Assembly: GCA_017311185.1 (NCBI GenBank)
Contig: JAESUZ010000756.1
Span: 1,736,001 to 1,800,000 of the forward strand
Source: Proteles cristata cristata
Lineage: Eukaryota > Chordata > Mammalia > Carnivora > Hyaenidae
Direction: 5' to 3'
DNA: 64,000 bases
The notes beneath the pieces are model-generated. The model saw nothing but the letters and a program-made list of their open reading frames with translations. It searched no databases and was not told the origin of the DNA. This document shows positions 10,150 to 21,152 of the stretch, in pieces (position 1 is the first letter of the stretch; the number at the start of each line of letters is the position of its first letter). A program made the position numbers and the translations under genes.

Positions 10150-10335
10150 TGTACTCAAGCTGGAAACTTTATTCAGCAGGGTACACTGCTAATACTTCAT
10201 GCTCGTCATCTATAAAATGGCGGTAATAATAGTGCTCACAAGATTATTGGAACAATGGAATGAGATAATGCCAAAAGGTGATTATTATGCCAAAAGGTAC
10301 AAATCGTAGCAGCTCAATACATTTAGCTTTATTAT
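10150..10335 (+). mobile_element. MIR SINE remnant
   Basis: TCATCTATAAAATGGCGGTA, then ATAATAGTGCTCACAAG, ATGAGATAATG and CAGCTCAATACATT follow MIR order. ATGCCAAAAGGT is repeated locally at 10268 and 10288. Confidence 0.75.
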
Positions 10336-10463
10336 TATTTTTAATTACAAACCTCAGGTGGACCCTCGCAATTGTCACCTGCCTCCCTATCTTTCTCAGT
10401 AAGTGCATTTTCACTCTTTCTACTCCTAAAGAGAAGAGGCATTTTATTTATTTTTCTTTCCAG

Positions 10464-10606
10464 GTATTTATTTGTTTGTTTATTTATCTACTTATAGAGG
10501 AGAGACAGGGAGAGAGAGAATCCCAAGGCTCCGCTCAGCTCAGAGCCCAATGTGGGGCTTGATCTCAATGACTGTGAGAGATCATGACCGGAGCCGAAAT
10601 CAGGCT
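10464..10606 (-). mobile_element. CanSINE, shortened
   Basis: Antisense tail, brief GA body, AGAGCCCAATGTGGGGCTTG and GAGATCATGACCGGAGCCG. The end of the head is lost. Confidence 0.88.
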
Positions 10607-10815
10607 CAGCGGCCCTGCCAGTGAGCATTTTCCCCACGGAAACCTTTTATTAGCATTCTTCTACGTCAGTGGGAGAGACTTTCCTTTTGCAATAAGTAAT
10701 TTTTTTTGTAGAATAAGGCAGATCTGCTTTAAGGTGGTGATGTCTAGTCTCTAAGACTGGTGGTCAAGAAAAAACAAGATCTGAGTTCTGGAAGTGTCTC
10801 TTGGTAAGGTGTGGG

Positions 10816-11060
10816 GTCAGTTCCCTGCCATTCCTACAGTACACAAATGTGGTGGCTTCCAAACAGCAGCTGTTTATTTTCTCTTACCCTAGAGGTATTG
10901 GTAGGAGGGCACATGCTCCTCCCAAATGTCCTGCTTCTGATGGCTCTAGGCATTCTTGGCCGGCTCTGTGTTCACGTGGCTTCTCCTCTGTGTGTGTGTG
11001 TCTCTGTCTTCTCCCTCGTCTCTTATAAGGACACTCATCATTGATTTGGGGTCTATTGCC
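10816..11060 (-). mobile_element. MLT1-like LTR fragment
   Basis: Antisense MaLR order: ACAAATGTGGTGGCTTCCAA, GCAGCTGTTTATTTTCTC, TTCACGTGGCTTCTCC, CTTATAAGGACACTCATCAT. Confidence 0.6.
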
Positions 11061-11779
11061 TTAGTTGCACTGGGATTCTTATTTATGAAGACTGCTGATG
11101 ACATAATTTGGGCAATGCCATTGAGGGAAGAATTTATTACTTACACTCCCTGAAGAGAAAGGCCTATCCTGCCACACAGGCCACGTGGGGAGATGGGAGC
11201 CCCAGGTTTGATTGGGGGCCCAGCCCTTTACTGGAGTTTCATGGACAGCCAAGTCAGACAGAGTAAATGTTTTAGGATTGGCTGATGAACGACTCTGGCA
11301 GTCTGCTGGCTCCAGGACAGTCTCTGGACATGAGTCACCGGCCCCGGGGTGACCTAGGCAGGAGCAGGTGGGCTTTGTGTGCGGGCTGGGTAAGGAAGTG
11401 GTCGGGGCTGGAGAGTCAGGATTGGTTTGTGTGAAAGGTGTAATCCTGGCAAGCTGTTATTCTCTAAGAGTTAGCGGCCCCAGTGGGGTCTCCCTGTTCT
11501 GTAAGGCCCCCAAAGGCCAGTTACGGTAATTGGCTGATGAATGAATGCCAAATAGACAAATACAGCTAGTTAATCCAGGATGATCTCATGTCAAATCCTT
11601 AACTTAATTATATTGCAAAGATAACCCTCCTTGTCCAAATAAAGTCACGTTCACAGCCTCTGATGCACAGCTCTTAGTGAGTCTGTGTTGGGGGTCTTCT
11701 ACCCTGACTAGTGCCCTACTAAACAAATGCCTCTCTTGTGAGACCCATTCCCGCTTGCCTGGCCACCCTTTGTCATTTC
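11061..11779. other. Unclassified single-copy DNA
   Basis: About 720 bp. No recognised element. Confidence 0.5.
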
Positions 11780-11930
11780 TTGACTGGACTGTCATCAAAC
11801 TTGCCTCTCGCCCATCGGCTCTCCCCTCTGGTCCATCCCCTGCAGCATCAAAATGATCTTTCGAGATGTAAGCATGGTCCTGTCCCCTCCCTTGCTCAGG
11901 AAGCCTGCTTCTAAACAGTGGGGCTTTCTG
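11780..11930. mobile_element. Possible ancient L2-like fragment
   Basis: CCTCTGGTCCATCCCCTGCA, AAAATGATCTTTCGAG and GGTCCTGTCCCCTCCCTTGC resemble a dispersed old mammalian repeat. The family is uncertain. Confidence 0.35.
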
Positions 11931-13021
11931 GCTGTAGCATTCTCAGTGTTGCAGAAAATACAGTGCAGGTGCAATCTCCAAGCTTTCAAACTCCAGAGAA
12001 TTTGCTCCAATTTGTAGATCAGAGCAATTTGAACGCATTCATCTGGGATGACGGCTGTGTATAACTTCCCGCTCTGACGCCTGAATGAATGAATGAATAT
12101 CTGCGCTCCATCTTCACCCAGCTGCTTTATTCAATTGGATGGAGATTGGCATGTATACTTAGTAAAGTGAATTTGGAAACTCCATAATCCCTCAGAGAAA
12201 CAGATTTCCAAATGTTCAGTATCGCCAACCGGTTCCCTTAGACCCACAGATAGTTTTCTTGGAGCCTTCCACAGTTCATCGTAAATTGAGAACACAGAAC
12301 TCCCTGTACATGAGCTTGCAGAGGATGAAACGGAGAGCCCAGTCCAAATGCAATTCACCTGAGACCATGCAGATCTGCCTTACTTCAACAAATGCAACAA
12401 CAACAACAAAAAAATCAAGTTAAAAATGAGCAATGTATTTTTTTTAGATAACTATCTCAGCGCTCCTTATAAACATTAATTTCCAGGATGCACTGGGGGT
12501 CACCTGCTGTACCACTTATATTTCTAAAATCACTCCACAGACTGGAACTCCCAATGGTTCATGAGTCTTCCCTATTGGAGAGCAAATCCTATTTTAAAAA
12601 TAGACTTGGAGGGAAGCCCAGCCAGACACTCCTGGCATGTGCCACTGTGGGCTTACAGGATTGAGCTCTTCGTAGTGTGTCACTAAAGCCCACTTTTTGT
12701 TCTGATTTATGAAGCCTGCTGAGAAGGCACGTGATAGAAATTTCAACTCAGATGGGTGTCATGTAAAAGAGGAAATGCTTTCATTGGTCAAGATGAAGGA
12801 ATGGTTTTGTCAGTTGAATCCTGTGTATTAAAACAAATGTCATTAGGATGTGTTCCTTTCTCTGTCTTCCACTCTTTCTGTTGGCTTCATTCCCACACGC
12901 CAATGTCTAGGAGGCGTCCAGGCTCCAGGCTCACTCCCACCAACTCAGCACTGTCAGTGGAAACACTTGTACTTTCTTTTTCCTCTTCCGTCTCTCTCCT
13001 GTAACATCCAGAAGCCCAGTT
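11931..13021. other. Unclassified single-copy DNA
   Basis: About 1.1 kb. It holds a short GAAT run near 12085 but no recognised transposon or exon. Confidence 0.5.
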
Positions 13022-13079
13022 TATTATTTTTAAATGTTTTATTTATTTCAGGAGAGAGACAGCATGAGTAGGGGAGGGA
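13022..13079 (-). mobile_element. CanSINE tail fragment
   Basis: Only the tail and first part of the GA body remain (AAATGTTTTATTTATTTCAG, GACAGCATGAGTAGGGGAGG). It stops abruptly where a 34-bp direct repeat begins. Confidence 0.85.
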
Positions 13080-13234
13080 AGCCTCAGTTTAGGTCACATT
13101 TCAATCCCAGTGACTGGCACACTCGGGTCACTAGGTTGTATCTGGATCCGGCAATGAGGTTTGCTACACGGGAATCACCCAAGGTTTTCCCAAAGAAAAG
13201 AGCCTCAGTTTAGGTCACATTTCAATCCCAGTGA
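13080..13234 (+). repeat. 34-bp direct repeat, 121-bp spacing
   Basis: A 34-bp sequence beginning AGCCTCAGTTTAGGTCACAT is identical at 13080-13113 and 13201-13234, with a single-copy spacer. Too long for an ordinary L1-type TSD. Confidence 0.95.
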
Positions 13235-14008
13235 GAAATAGAGGATGGCGTGCTGGGTTGGCAAATGCAAAATCTTTCTTCCACACTCCTGGAAGTGAGT
13301 TGGCGGTCTGTGGAGGAAGGTAGTGCAAGCACAGTTCTGTCTGTATATCTACCCCTCCCCTCCCCCACCCCCGCCGCCCTGGGAGCATCCAGGGAAAGAA
13401 CGCATTCATTCGTATGTACCAAGATATGTGTCCGTTGATCTTTTTCTTAGAAGACGTAACTTCTGAACTTGATTGCTCTTCACGTGGGGATCGATAGAAG
13501 GTTCTGGAGAGACCACATAATGATGTCCAGGCAATTTGTGATGCATATGTACCATCAAGCTTCAGGCACTGATTTGCTTCTCACGCACATTAACGCGAGC
13601 CTGATTGTCAGTGTGCTGTGAAGGTCAGTTGCTTCTGAATACCAATGAACTCCTCTTCCTGCATCACTGTGGTAGACCATGGCCTTGACTGGAATCCCCC
13701 TCCCGATAGTCTGGTCCGTGACAGGTTGGCAAAGTAAATTGCCCATCTAGACTTGTTCCCTCAGCCCTAGAAAAGAGAAGTCACTGAACACTGACTTATT
13801 GAGTACAATTTGTCTGTGTTTGGAAATCTTAGAGCTGTGTTCTGTGGACTACATATTTAGCCTAAAACACCCCGTGAACTACCACACACACACCACTCCC
13901 GGCACCTCACATGTTACCCATGGCAGAGTCCCACATTCGCTGTTTACAAACATCTGTTCTTCAGAACTGAGTCATTAACATGATCCTGTCTTCATCTTCA
14001 TAAGCTCA
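13235..14008. other. Unclassified single-copy DNA
   Basis: About 770 bp with no recognised repeat or exon. Confidence 0.5.
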
Positions 14009-14020
14009 TTGGAGAAATCT

Positions 14021-15121
14021 TTTTTTCTATAATTTTTTAATCTAATAATTTATTTTTTATAATTTACATCCAAGTTAATTAGCATATAGTGCAACACTGG
14101 TTTCAGGAGTAGATTCCTTAATGCCTCTTACTCATTTAACCCATCCCCCTTCCCACAACCCCTCGAGCAACCCTCTGTTTATTCTCTATATTTAAGAGTC
14201 TTTATGTTTTGTCCCTTTCCCTGTTTTTATACTATTTTTGCTTCCCTTCCTTTTTGTTCATCTGCATTGTATCTTAAAGTCCTCATTTGAGTGAAGTCGT
14301 ATGATATTTGTCTTTCTCTGACTAATTTCACTTAGCATAACACCCTCTAGATCCATTCACGTAGTTGCAAATGGCAAGATTTCATTCTTTTTGATTGCTG
14401 AGTAATACTCCATTGTGTATATATACCACACCTTCTTTATCCATTCACCCATCGATGGACCTTTGGGCTCTTTCCATACTTTGGCTATTGTAGATAGTGC
14501 TGCTATAAACATTGGGGTGCATGTGTCCTTTCAAAACAGCACACCTGTATCCCTTGGATAAACACCTAGTAATGCAATTGCTGGGTCATAGGCTATTCTA
14601 TTTTTCATTTTTTGAGGAACCTCCATACTGTTTTCCAGAGGGGCTGCACCAGTTTGCATTCCCACCAGCAGCGCAAAATAGATCCTCTTTCTCTGCCTCC
14701 TCGCCAACATGTTTTGTTGCCTCAGTTGTTAATGTTAGCCATTCTGACAGGTGTGAGGTGACATCTCAGTGTGATTTTGATTTGTATTTCCCGGATGATG
14801 AGTGTTGAGCATTTTTTCGTGTGTCAGTTGGCCATCTGGATGTCTTCTTTGGATAAGTGACTATTCATGTCTTTTGCCCATTTCTTCACTGGATTATTTG
14901 TTATTTGGGTGTTGAGTTTGATAAGTTCTTTGTAGATTTTGTATACTAACCCTTTATCTGACATGTCATTTGTAAATATCTTCTCCCATTCCATCAGTTG
15001 CCTTTTAGTTTTGCTGATTGTTTCCTTTGCTTTTTATTTTGATAAGATCCCAATAGTTCATTTTTGCTTTCGTTTCCCTGGCCTCCGGCATGTGTTGAGT
15101 AAGAAATTGCTACGGCTGAGG
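14021..15121 (-). mobile_element. 5'-truncated LINE-1
   Basis: Antisense L1 3' end. The left side is a T-rich tail. To its right come TTTCACTTAGCATAACACCC, GAGTAATACTCCATTGTGTA, TATAAACATTGGGGTGCATG and CCATACTGTTTTCCAGAGGG, which are the reverse complement of the end of L1 ORF2 and the 3' UTR. A 12-bp TSD TTGGAGAAATCT lies at 14009-14020 and 15122-15133. About 1.1 kb of a roughly 6-7 kb element is present, so it is dead for transposition. ORFs called on the plus strand here are antisense artefacts. Confidence 0.93.
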
Positions 15122-15219
15122 TTGGAGAAATCTAAGATAGGATATTTGAATCTAAAGTTACCTCCAGAAGATCCATCTTCTTTTCCATTAGTTGATTGAC
15201 TCTTTTCCTACAATTTCTT

Positions 15220-15444
15220 TTTTTTTTAATGTTATTTATTTTTGAGAGAGAGAGAAGGAGAGAGAGAGAGACAGAGAGAGAGAATGAGTGGGGGAGGGGA
15301 AGAGAGAGAGACACAGAATCCAAAGCAGGCTCCACACTCTGAGCTGTCAGCACAGAGACCGATATGGGGCTCAAACACATGAACTGCAAGATCATGACCT
15401 GAGCCAAAGTCAGACGTTTAACTGACTGAGCCACCCAGGCGCCC
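15220..15444 (-). mobile_element. CanSINE group B with TSD
   Basis: Full-length antisense copy. Flanking 20-bp repeats at 15200-15219 and 15445-15464 (CTCTTTTCCTACAATTTCTT and CTCTTCTCCTACAGTTTCTT) differ at two positions. Confidence 0.95.
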
Positions 15445-15464
15445 CTCTTCTCCTACAGTTTCTT

Positions 15465-16079
15465 AAAGATGGTCAACCAATTCTGCTTCAGCACTTCTTG
15501 AGAGGAAAGTCACTGTTCAGAGATTCCCCAGGCCTCTCCACTGTGAACACCTTGCACCATTAGAAAGTTCTCTCCCATATCGATCTGAAGTTGATCCTTC
15601 TATAACACACCCAGCTTTTCTAAACTCAAATCCGGTTGTCAGGAACCCTTTGTTTCTCGTTTTAGTCATAACCAGAGTTGGCACTTCAAATGATTTCTCG
15701 TGTGTCTCTTTACAAGTTAAAGGCTCATCATCTTTATTTCAGATCAGTAACAAGGCACGTTTCTGGAATGTGTATATGGTTTCCATATAAACAGTCTCCA
15801 AACTCATGGATCAACCTGACAAAGTCTAGACTCAGGAGTTTGTTTCAAAAAGAAAACCAAGCCAGCTACGATAGAAAGAATCGCGAGCCTATAAATTGTG
15901 CTGAGGTGTGTTTATATAACGACATAAGAGTTTAAATAAAGCACTCTAAGAATAAACGGAACCACAAGTTATAGCCGTAAAAGCAGTTTCAGCAGGGTCA
16001 GTCGAAAAGACAGGTTGCACTTGCCTCGAGCGAGCGCACAATACAGGTTTCCAAGCAGATGGCCAGCACGTCAGGACAC
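15465..16079. other. Unclassified single-copy DNA
   Basis: About 615 bp, no recognised element. Confidence 0.5.
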
Positions 16080-16180
16080 TGCGTCTGGGGGGGAGAGTTT
16101 CATCATCCGTTCTCATCTGGAGAAACTGAAGTTCAAAGAGATGAGCCACTGCCTCAAGTCACACAGAGCCCTCTTTACGG
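16080..16180 (-). mobile_element. MIR fragment
   Basis: CATCTGGAGAAACTGAAGTT, then CAAAGAGATGAGCC and CCTCAAGTCACACAGAGCCC match the MIR core in reverse complement. Confidence 0.55.
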
Positions 16181-16632
16181 GGGCCCAAAATCCCCGTGAC
16201 CACTCTGACCTAATCCAGGTGACAATTTACAGCTGATTCATGTGACCTTGTTGACTCAGGCCGGTACCCTAAAGCTATTTCCCATCTCAGGAGACAACAA
16301 GTTCAAGCAAGAGTACCTATATGGCTGTGAATTTTCATCAGAATTCTTAGAGGTTTCTGCAACAGGACCCCGCCCCCCACCCCATGAACCCCTCGAACTC
16401 TCAGATCACCTCTCGACCGTCAGTCAAGCTTCTTAGAGAACCAGGGATATAGTTTGTTCAGTAATTTTGGCTTACGCTAAGAGTTAAGCAAAGTCAGAAA
16501 AGGAGGGCAGACGGACCAAAGTAATATATTCAGGTACTATGTTAAAAACAAGACCAAGGGGCTATAGGAGGAAGTTTGTGGGGTTTATAAGCAAATATCA
16601 ATGGTTTATAAAATTTGTTAGCTATGTGTTAG
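16181..16632. other. Unclassified single-copy DNA
   Basis: About 450 bp with nothing recognised. Confidence 0.5.
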
Positions 16633-16642
16633 GTAAATGTAA

Positions 16643-16855
16643 TTTTTTAAAGTTTATTTACTTATTTTGAGAGAGAGAGAGAGAGAAAAAGAGAGAGAGA
16701 GAGCGCGCACAAGGAGGGAGAGGGGCAGAGAGAGAGAGAGACTCCCAAGCAGGTCCCTCCTGTCAGCGTGGAGCCCAATGTGAGGCTCAAACTCATGAAC
16801 CATGAGATCTTCACCTGAGATGAAACCAAGAGCTGGATGCCTAACCCAGGTGCCC
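16643..16855 (-). mobile_element. CanSINE group B
   Basis: Antisense copy with short TSD GTAAATGTAA at 16633-16642 and 16859-16868. Part of the head (GACTGAGCCA) is deleted. Confidence 0.93.
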
Positions 16856-17178
16856 AGAGTAAATGTAAGTTTGCGGCAAACAGTTCCATGCTCTATGTGT
16901 TTGATTATAAAAGCTGTGTGTTAAATATGTATCTTTAGGACCTGTAATCTATTGGGTCTATTCAGGGTTCTCACTGAATTTATAATTAGACAGGAGCAAA
17001 AATGGACAGATGGTATAGACTGGTGTCTCAGAGACATGGATAAGTATTGCTGTCCAGATACTTGACTGATTTCCCCTGGAACACCTTAATTAGCTCCCCG
17101 TGGTCCCCCTGCGTGTCTCTTTTCTACAATCCATCCGCTCCAGGGCCATGGGGACCATCCTTGTCGAAAACACTTTAC

Positions 17179-17356
17179 AAGGGCCCCTGGGTGCCTCGGT
17201 TAAGCATCCGACTTTGGCTCAGGTCGTGATCTCACGATTTGTGAGTTGGGACCCCACATTGAGCTCGCTGCTGTCAGCGCAGAGCCTGTTTCGGATCCTC
17301 TGCCTCCCTCTCTCTGCCCCTGCCCCCTCTCAAAAATAAATAAAATATATATATAT
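17179..17356 (+). mobile_element. CanSINE group B
   Basis: Sense copy GGGCCCCTGGGTGCCTCGGT to an AT-rich tail. Flanks GAAAACACTTTA (17166) and GAAAATACTTTT (17357) form a near-perfect TSD. Confidence 0.92.
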
Positions 17357-17639
17357 GAAAATACTTTTATAGCTTCTCAGTGTCCCTCAAATAAAGAGCA
17401 CACTTGTAATGTGTCATTTAACACTCTGAAATATGGCCCTAACACCCCTGTCCAACCCTACTTCCCACCATGTGGCCAGACATGAAATATTCCTGCTTTA
17501 TTTGTTAGGATTCACCTAAGACTCTCGTGTTCAGGAAGTCATACCATGGACACATACCCACAGAAATCAGCTTTGAAGCAGAATCTGGAAGGGCAAGGAA
17601 GTGGATGTCTGGTGGAAATAAAGCCGGCGACTTTTAGGT

Positions 17640-18020
17640 GAGGTTGTATAAAGGACAGCTTCTGTGCGACTGTCTCTCTTGGAAGGCTTGCCCTTGGATC
17701 CCAGCTACCAGATTGTGAAGAAGCCCAGGTCGCATGGAGAGGCCATGGTGGGGTCCCACCCAGCAGTCCCAGTCAGGCCCTCAGCTGACAGTCAGCATCA
17801 GTTGTCATGCACGAGTGAATAAACCCTCAGACGATTCTAGCTCCTACCCAGCAAGTCTTCCAGTTGAGGCCCAGTCCTTAGGGAGCAGAGATAAAAGGGT
17901 GGCCCCTCTGTGACCTACATTCCTGACCCACAGGAACGAGGAGAGATAGTAAGTGATAATTGTTGCTTTAAGTCACTAAGGTTTGGGATAATTTGTTATG
18001 CGGCCATAGCTAATGAATAG
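17640..18020 (+). mobile_element. MaLR/MLT1-like LTR remnant
   Basis: The end reads TTGTTGCTTTAAGTCACTAA, GGTTTGGGATAATTTGTTAT, GCGGCCATAGCTAATGAATA, the typical close of mammalian ERVL-MaLR LTRs. Upstream blocks are diverged. Confidence 0.6.
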
Positions 18021-18181
18021 AGTGTTGCTTCCCAGATTTTACCCACAGCGGGTAACAGATTGGGGTTATTGGTTAGTTACTAGCCAGTGCAGAAGTCTGT
18101 ATACAAAGGTATCCCCAAAGGCCTTTTAAATAATAACCTTTATGGGAAAAAAGAGAATATTTGAATACCAACTAAGAAATG

Positions 18182-18183
<2 letters not shown>

Positions 18184-18230
<47 letters not shown>
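18184..18230 (+). repeat. (GT)n microsatellite
   Basis: About 23 uninterrupted GT units, then CATG and GTAT-type degenerate repeats to 18261. Confidence 0.97.
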
Positions 18231-18231
<1 letters not shown>

Positions 18232-18353
18232 ATGCCCATGCATGTGTACGTATGTATGTAGCATCCTAAACATAAATAAATCTAACAGGATAGAAATGCT
18301 AGTCACTGGAGGGGCTGGCCACTGGGAGGTTCAGTCTGACTCTTTTCTTTTTT

Positions 18354-18556
18354 CTTTTTTATTAAGTTTATTTATTTATTTGCGGGGTGGGGAGGAAGGG
18401 GCAGAGAGAGAGAGGGAGAGAGAGAAAATCCCAGGCAGGCTCCACACTGTCAGTGCAGAGCCTGATGCAGGGCTTGAACTCACAGACCATGAGATCAAGA
18501 CCTGAGCTGACATCAGCCTCCCAGACGCTTAACTGACTGAGCCTGCCAGGTGCCCT
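18354..18556 (-). mobile_element. CanSINE, head-to-head partner
   Basis: Antisense copy ending GACTGAGCCTGCCAGGTGCC. Directly abuts an oppositely oriented SINE, forming an inverted pair. Confidence 0.92.
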
Positions 18557-18730
18557 GAGCACCTGACTCTTGATTTTGGCTTCGGTCCTCATCCCAGGGT
18601 CCTGGGAACCAGCCTTGAGTTGGGCTCTGCCCTGAGCGTGGAGCCTGCTTAAGATTCTCCCTCCTTCTGCCACTCTCCCCTGCTCTTACTCTCTCTCGCT
18701 CTTTCCAATTAAAAAAAAAAAAGAAAGAAA
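18557..18730 (+). mobile_element. CanSINE, diverged, truncated head
   Basis: Sense copy beginning GAGCACCTGACTCTTGATTT and running to a CT body and A/G-rich tail. The first head bases are lost at the fusion with the preceding SINE. Confidence 0.85.
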
Positions 18731-19456
18731 AAGAAAAGGAATGCCTGTGTCCGGGGCCTTGGTCACAGCCATCAGTTCCTCTGCTCTGAGCCCTGCTGAG
18801 CACAGCCATTGAGGCAGGGAGGAGAAAGGCACAACTGGGTGTAGATTCCTGTTATTTGCACTTGAACTACTCCCCTGTTGTGTCCTGGGGGATTCTTTTC
18901 TCCAGGCTATTTGGTGCCTCATCAGTTGCTTGTTTAAGGATCTTAGTACTGTTGTCAGATCGTTCCCATGTCTGCAAGGATGACAGCTCAGCTTGGCCTC
19001 AAGTAGCCAAGCTGTATCTGTTGAGTTGAATGACGATCTGCTCCATTCGAGGCCCGACTGACTCTTCATGTGGTCATTGTGTCATTGCATGGATGTGCCC
19101 ACATTTGTTTGGTTTTTATTTTTGTCATCTAATCCCTCGGTTGCTTTTCAATGACTTGAGCAACAAATCAAACAGTGCATGGTTTTTCCATGCCCGCGGC
19201 AGCCGATGGTAAGTGTATTCTTGCTGCCTTTTCTTGCTTTTCTTCCTGCTTCTCTGAGTGCGGGTCACTGGGCAATGCAGGCCCGTGCCCATTGTGCTTC
19301 TGGCTAAGAGCCTACTCATCGCTGTGGGTCAGGGCGACAGAAACGATCATGGTTAAAACAGAGAACGTGCGAGGGTCGGTGCATAGCTGAGAGTTAGCCA
19401 ATGTCCGCTTCAGAGCCCGGAGGGCCAGGAGATCCGCTGTTGAATGTATGACTGGT
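18731..19456. other. Unclassified single-copy DNA
   Basis: About 725 bp, no recognised element. Confidence 0.5.
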
Positions 19457-19473
19457 AAGACTGGGAGCAAACA

Positions 19474-19699
19474 GGGGCGCCTGGGTGGCTTAGTCGGTTA
19501 AGCGTCCGACTTTCGCTTAGGTCATGATCTCGCGGTTCGTGGGTTCAAGCCCCGCATCGGGCTCTGTGCTGACTGCCAGCTCGGAGCCTGGAGCCTGTTT
19601 CAGTCTGTGACTCCCTCTCTCTCTGACCCTCCCCTGCTCACGCTGTCTCTCTCTCTCTCTCCCAATAAATAAAACATTAAAAAAAAATTAAAAAAAAAA
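19474..19699 (+). mobile_element. CanSINE group A with perfect TSD
   Basis: Near-intact sense copy. The 17-bp TSD AAGACTGGGAGCAAACA is identical at 19457-19473 and 19700-19716. Recent by appearance. Confidence 0.97.
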
Positions 19700-19716
19700 A
19701 AGACTGGGAGCAAACA

Positions 19717-20084
19717 GAGTCTAAAAATAATGCCTGTTTTCTCACACATATTATAATTAGGGTTATGTCCAATGTGGGGGGATTCCAAGTAGCTTTGGGC
19801 GAGATAATGGGACGTGCTGTGAAGGCCTGACTTTGCAAGGGCCAGGAGGCTGACTGGCTTGCCTGCTGGTGCCCTGGAGCCCGCCAGGCCCGATGCATCA
19901 CCACCGGGTGGAGTATAAAAGCACCAAAGAAACGGCTCCTGCCCGGATGTAGGTCTGACGTTCCAGGCTAATGGTTTTTCCAAGGAGAAAGCTCCTTGGC
20001 TCTGATGCTCTTGCTGTTGCAGGACTGAGCCTGGGCTCGGGGGTCCCGCAGGACTGTGATCAAACCCTGCTCCTCCCACTCATC
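19717..20084. other. Unclassified single-copy DNA
   Basis: About 370 bp, no recognised element. Confidence 0.5.
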
Positions 20085-20265
20085 GCTTGTTTGTGGGCAA
20101 GTCACCGAACCTTCTGGGCCTCAGCCTGGTCGCTCTCAGATGAGCATAATCACACGTGTCTCGGAGGACTTCGCAAGGGTGGAATGAGGTCATGCTGATG
20201 AAACGTGCAGCCGAGAGAGCCTGCTGCACGCACGCTCTCAATAAATGGTCACCATCATTAATCCT
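20085..20265 (+). mobile_element. MIR SINE
   Basis: GGGCAAGTCACCGAACCTTC, GGGCCTCAGCCTGGTCGC, TCAGATGAGCATAATC and CTCTCAATAAATGGTCACCA follow MIR from its core to its end. Confidence 0.82.
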
Positions 20266-20410
20266 CAACTGTCAGAGCCGGACGAGACCGTACCAGACAA
20301 TTCTTTTCAACCTTCTCATTTTACAAGTGAGGCTGCTGAAGGCCAGGGAGATGAGTTGACGTGCTCAAGGTCATATAACAGGAGTAGAACTTGGTAACAG
20401 CAACCAGAGC
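20266..20410 (-). mobile_element. Possible MIR-like old repeat
   Basis: TTCTCATTTTACAAGTGAGG, then CTGAAGGCCAGGGAG and TGCTCAAGGTCATATAACAG resemble an antisense old SINE core. Family not certain. Confidence 0.4.
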
Positions 20411-20509
20411 TTCCCTAAATCGCGGAGATGAAATGGGGAAGAGCTAGGAGACAAAATTTACATCAGATTGGCGAGAAGGTTTGTAGAGGTCCAATAACAA
20501 ATGTACTTT

Positions 20510-20904
20510 AAGAAACTGTTTTAAATGTGGCAAAATACTTGACATGATATGTACCATTTTTACAAAAAAAATTTTTTTAATGTCTATTCATTTTTGAGAG
20601 AGAGAGAGAGAAACAGTGAGAGCAGGGGAGGGGCAGAGAGAGGAAGGCACAGAGTCTGAAGCAGGCTCTAGGCTCTGAGCGGTCAGCACAGAGCCCGGTG
20701 TGGGGCTCGGACCCATGAATTGCGAGATCATGACTTGAGCCGAAGTCAGACGTTCAACTGACAGAGCCACCCGGGTGCCCTCTGTTTTTACCGATTTTAA
20801 GTACACGGCTCAGTGTATGTTCACGCTCCTGTGTGGCCGTCACTACCATCCACCCCCGGAACGTCTTCCGTCTTCCCAAACTGAAACTTGTCCCCATTAA
20901 CCAA
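20510..20904 (-). mobile_element. Old LINE-1 3' fragment, SINE-interrupted
   Basis: TTTTAAGTACACGGCTCAGT, TTCACGCTCCTGTGTGGCCG, CTACCATCCACCCCCGGAAC and AAACTGAAACTTGTCCCCAT match an L1M-type 3' UTR in antisense. Split by the SINE at 20567-20780. Confidence 0.55.
20567..20780 (-). mobile_element. CanSINE group B
   Basis: Full-length antisense copy ending GAGCCACCCGGGTGCCC. No clear TSD seen. Confidence 0.93.
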
Positions 20905-20919
20905 TGATTAGTGTACTTT

Positions 20920-21137
20920 AAAAAAAGATTTTTTTAATGTTTATTTTTAAGAGAGAGAGAGAGTCAGCCGGTAAATGGAGGGAAGGGCAGAGAGAGAGGG
21001 AGACATAGAATCCAAAGCAGGCTCCAGGCCCTGAGCTGTCAGCACAGAGCCCGACGCGGGGCTCCGACCTACGAACCATGAGAACGTGACCTGAGCCGAA
21101 GCCGGATGCTTAACCAACTGAGCCACTCAGGAGCCCC
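20920..21137 (-). mobile_element. CanSINE group B with perfect TSD
   Basis: Full-length antisense copy. The 15-bp TSD TGATTAGTGTACTTT lies at 20905-20919 and 21138-21152. Confidence 0.96.
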
Positions 21138-21152
21138 TGATTAGTGTACTTT

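Noticed and set aside
14512..15199. Plus-strand ORFs of 98 and 86 codons
   Set aside because: They lie antisense in, or across the edge of, the 5'-truncated L1; the L1 reads on the other strand.
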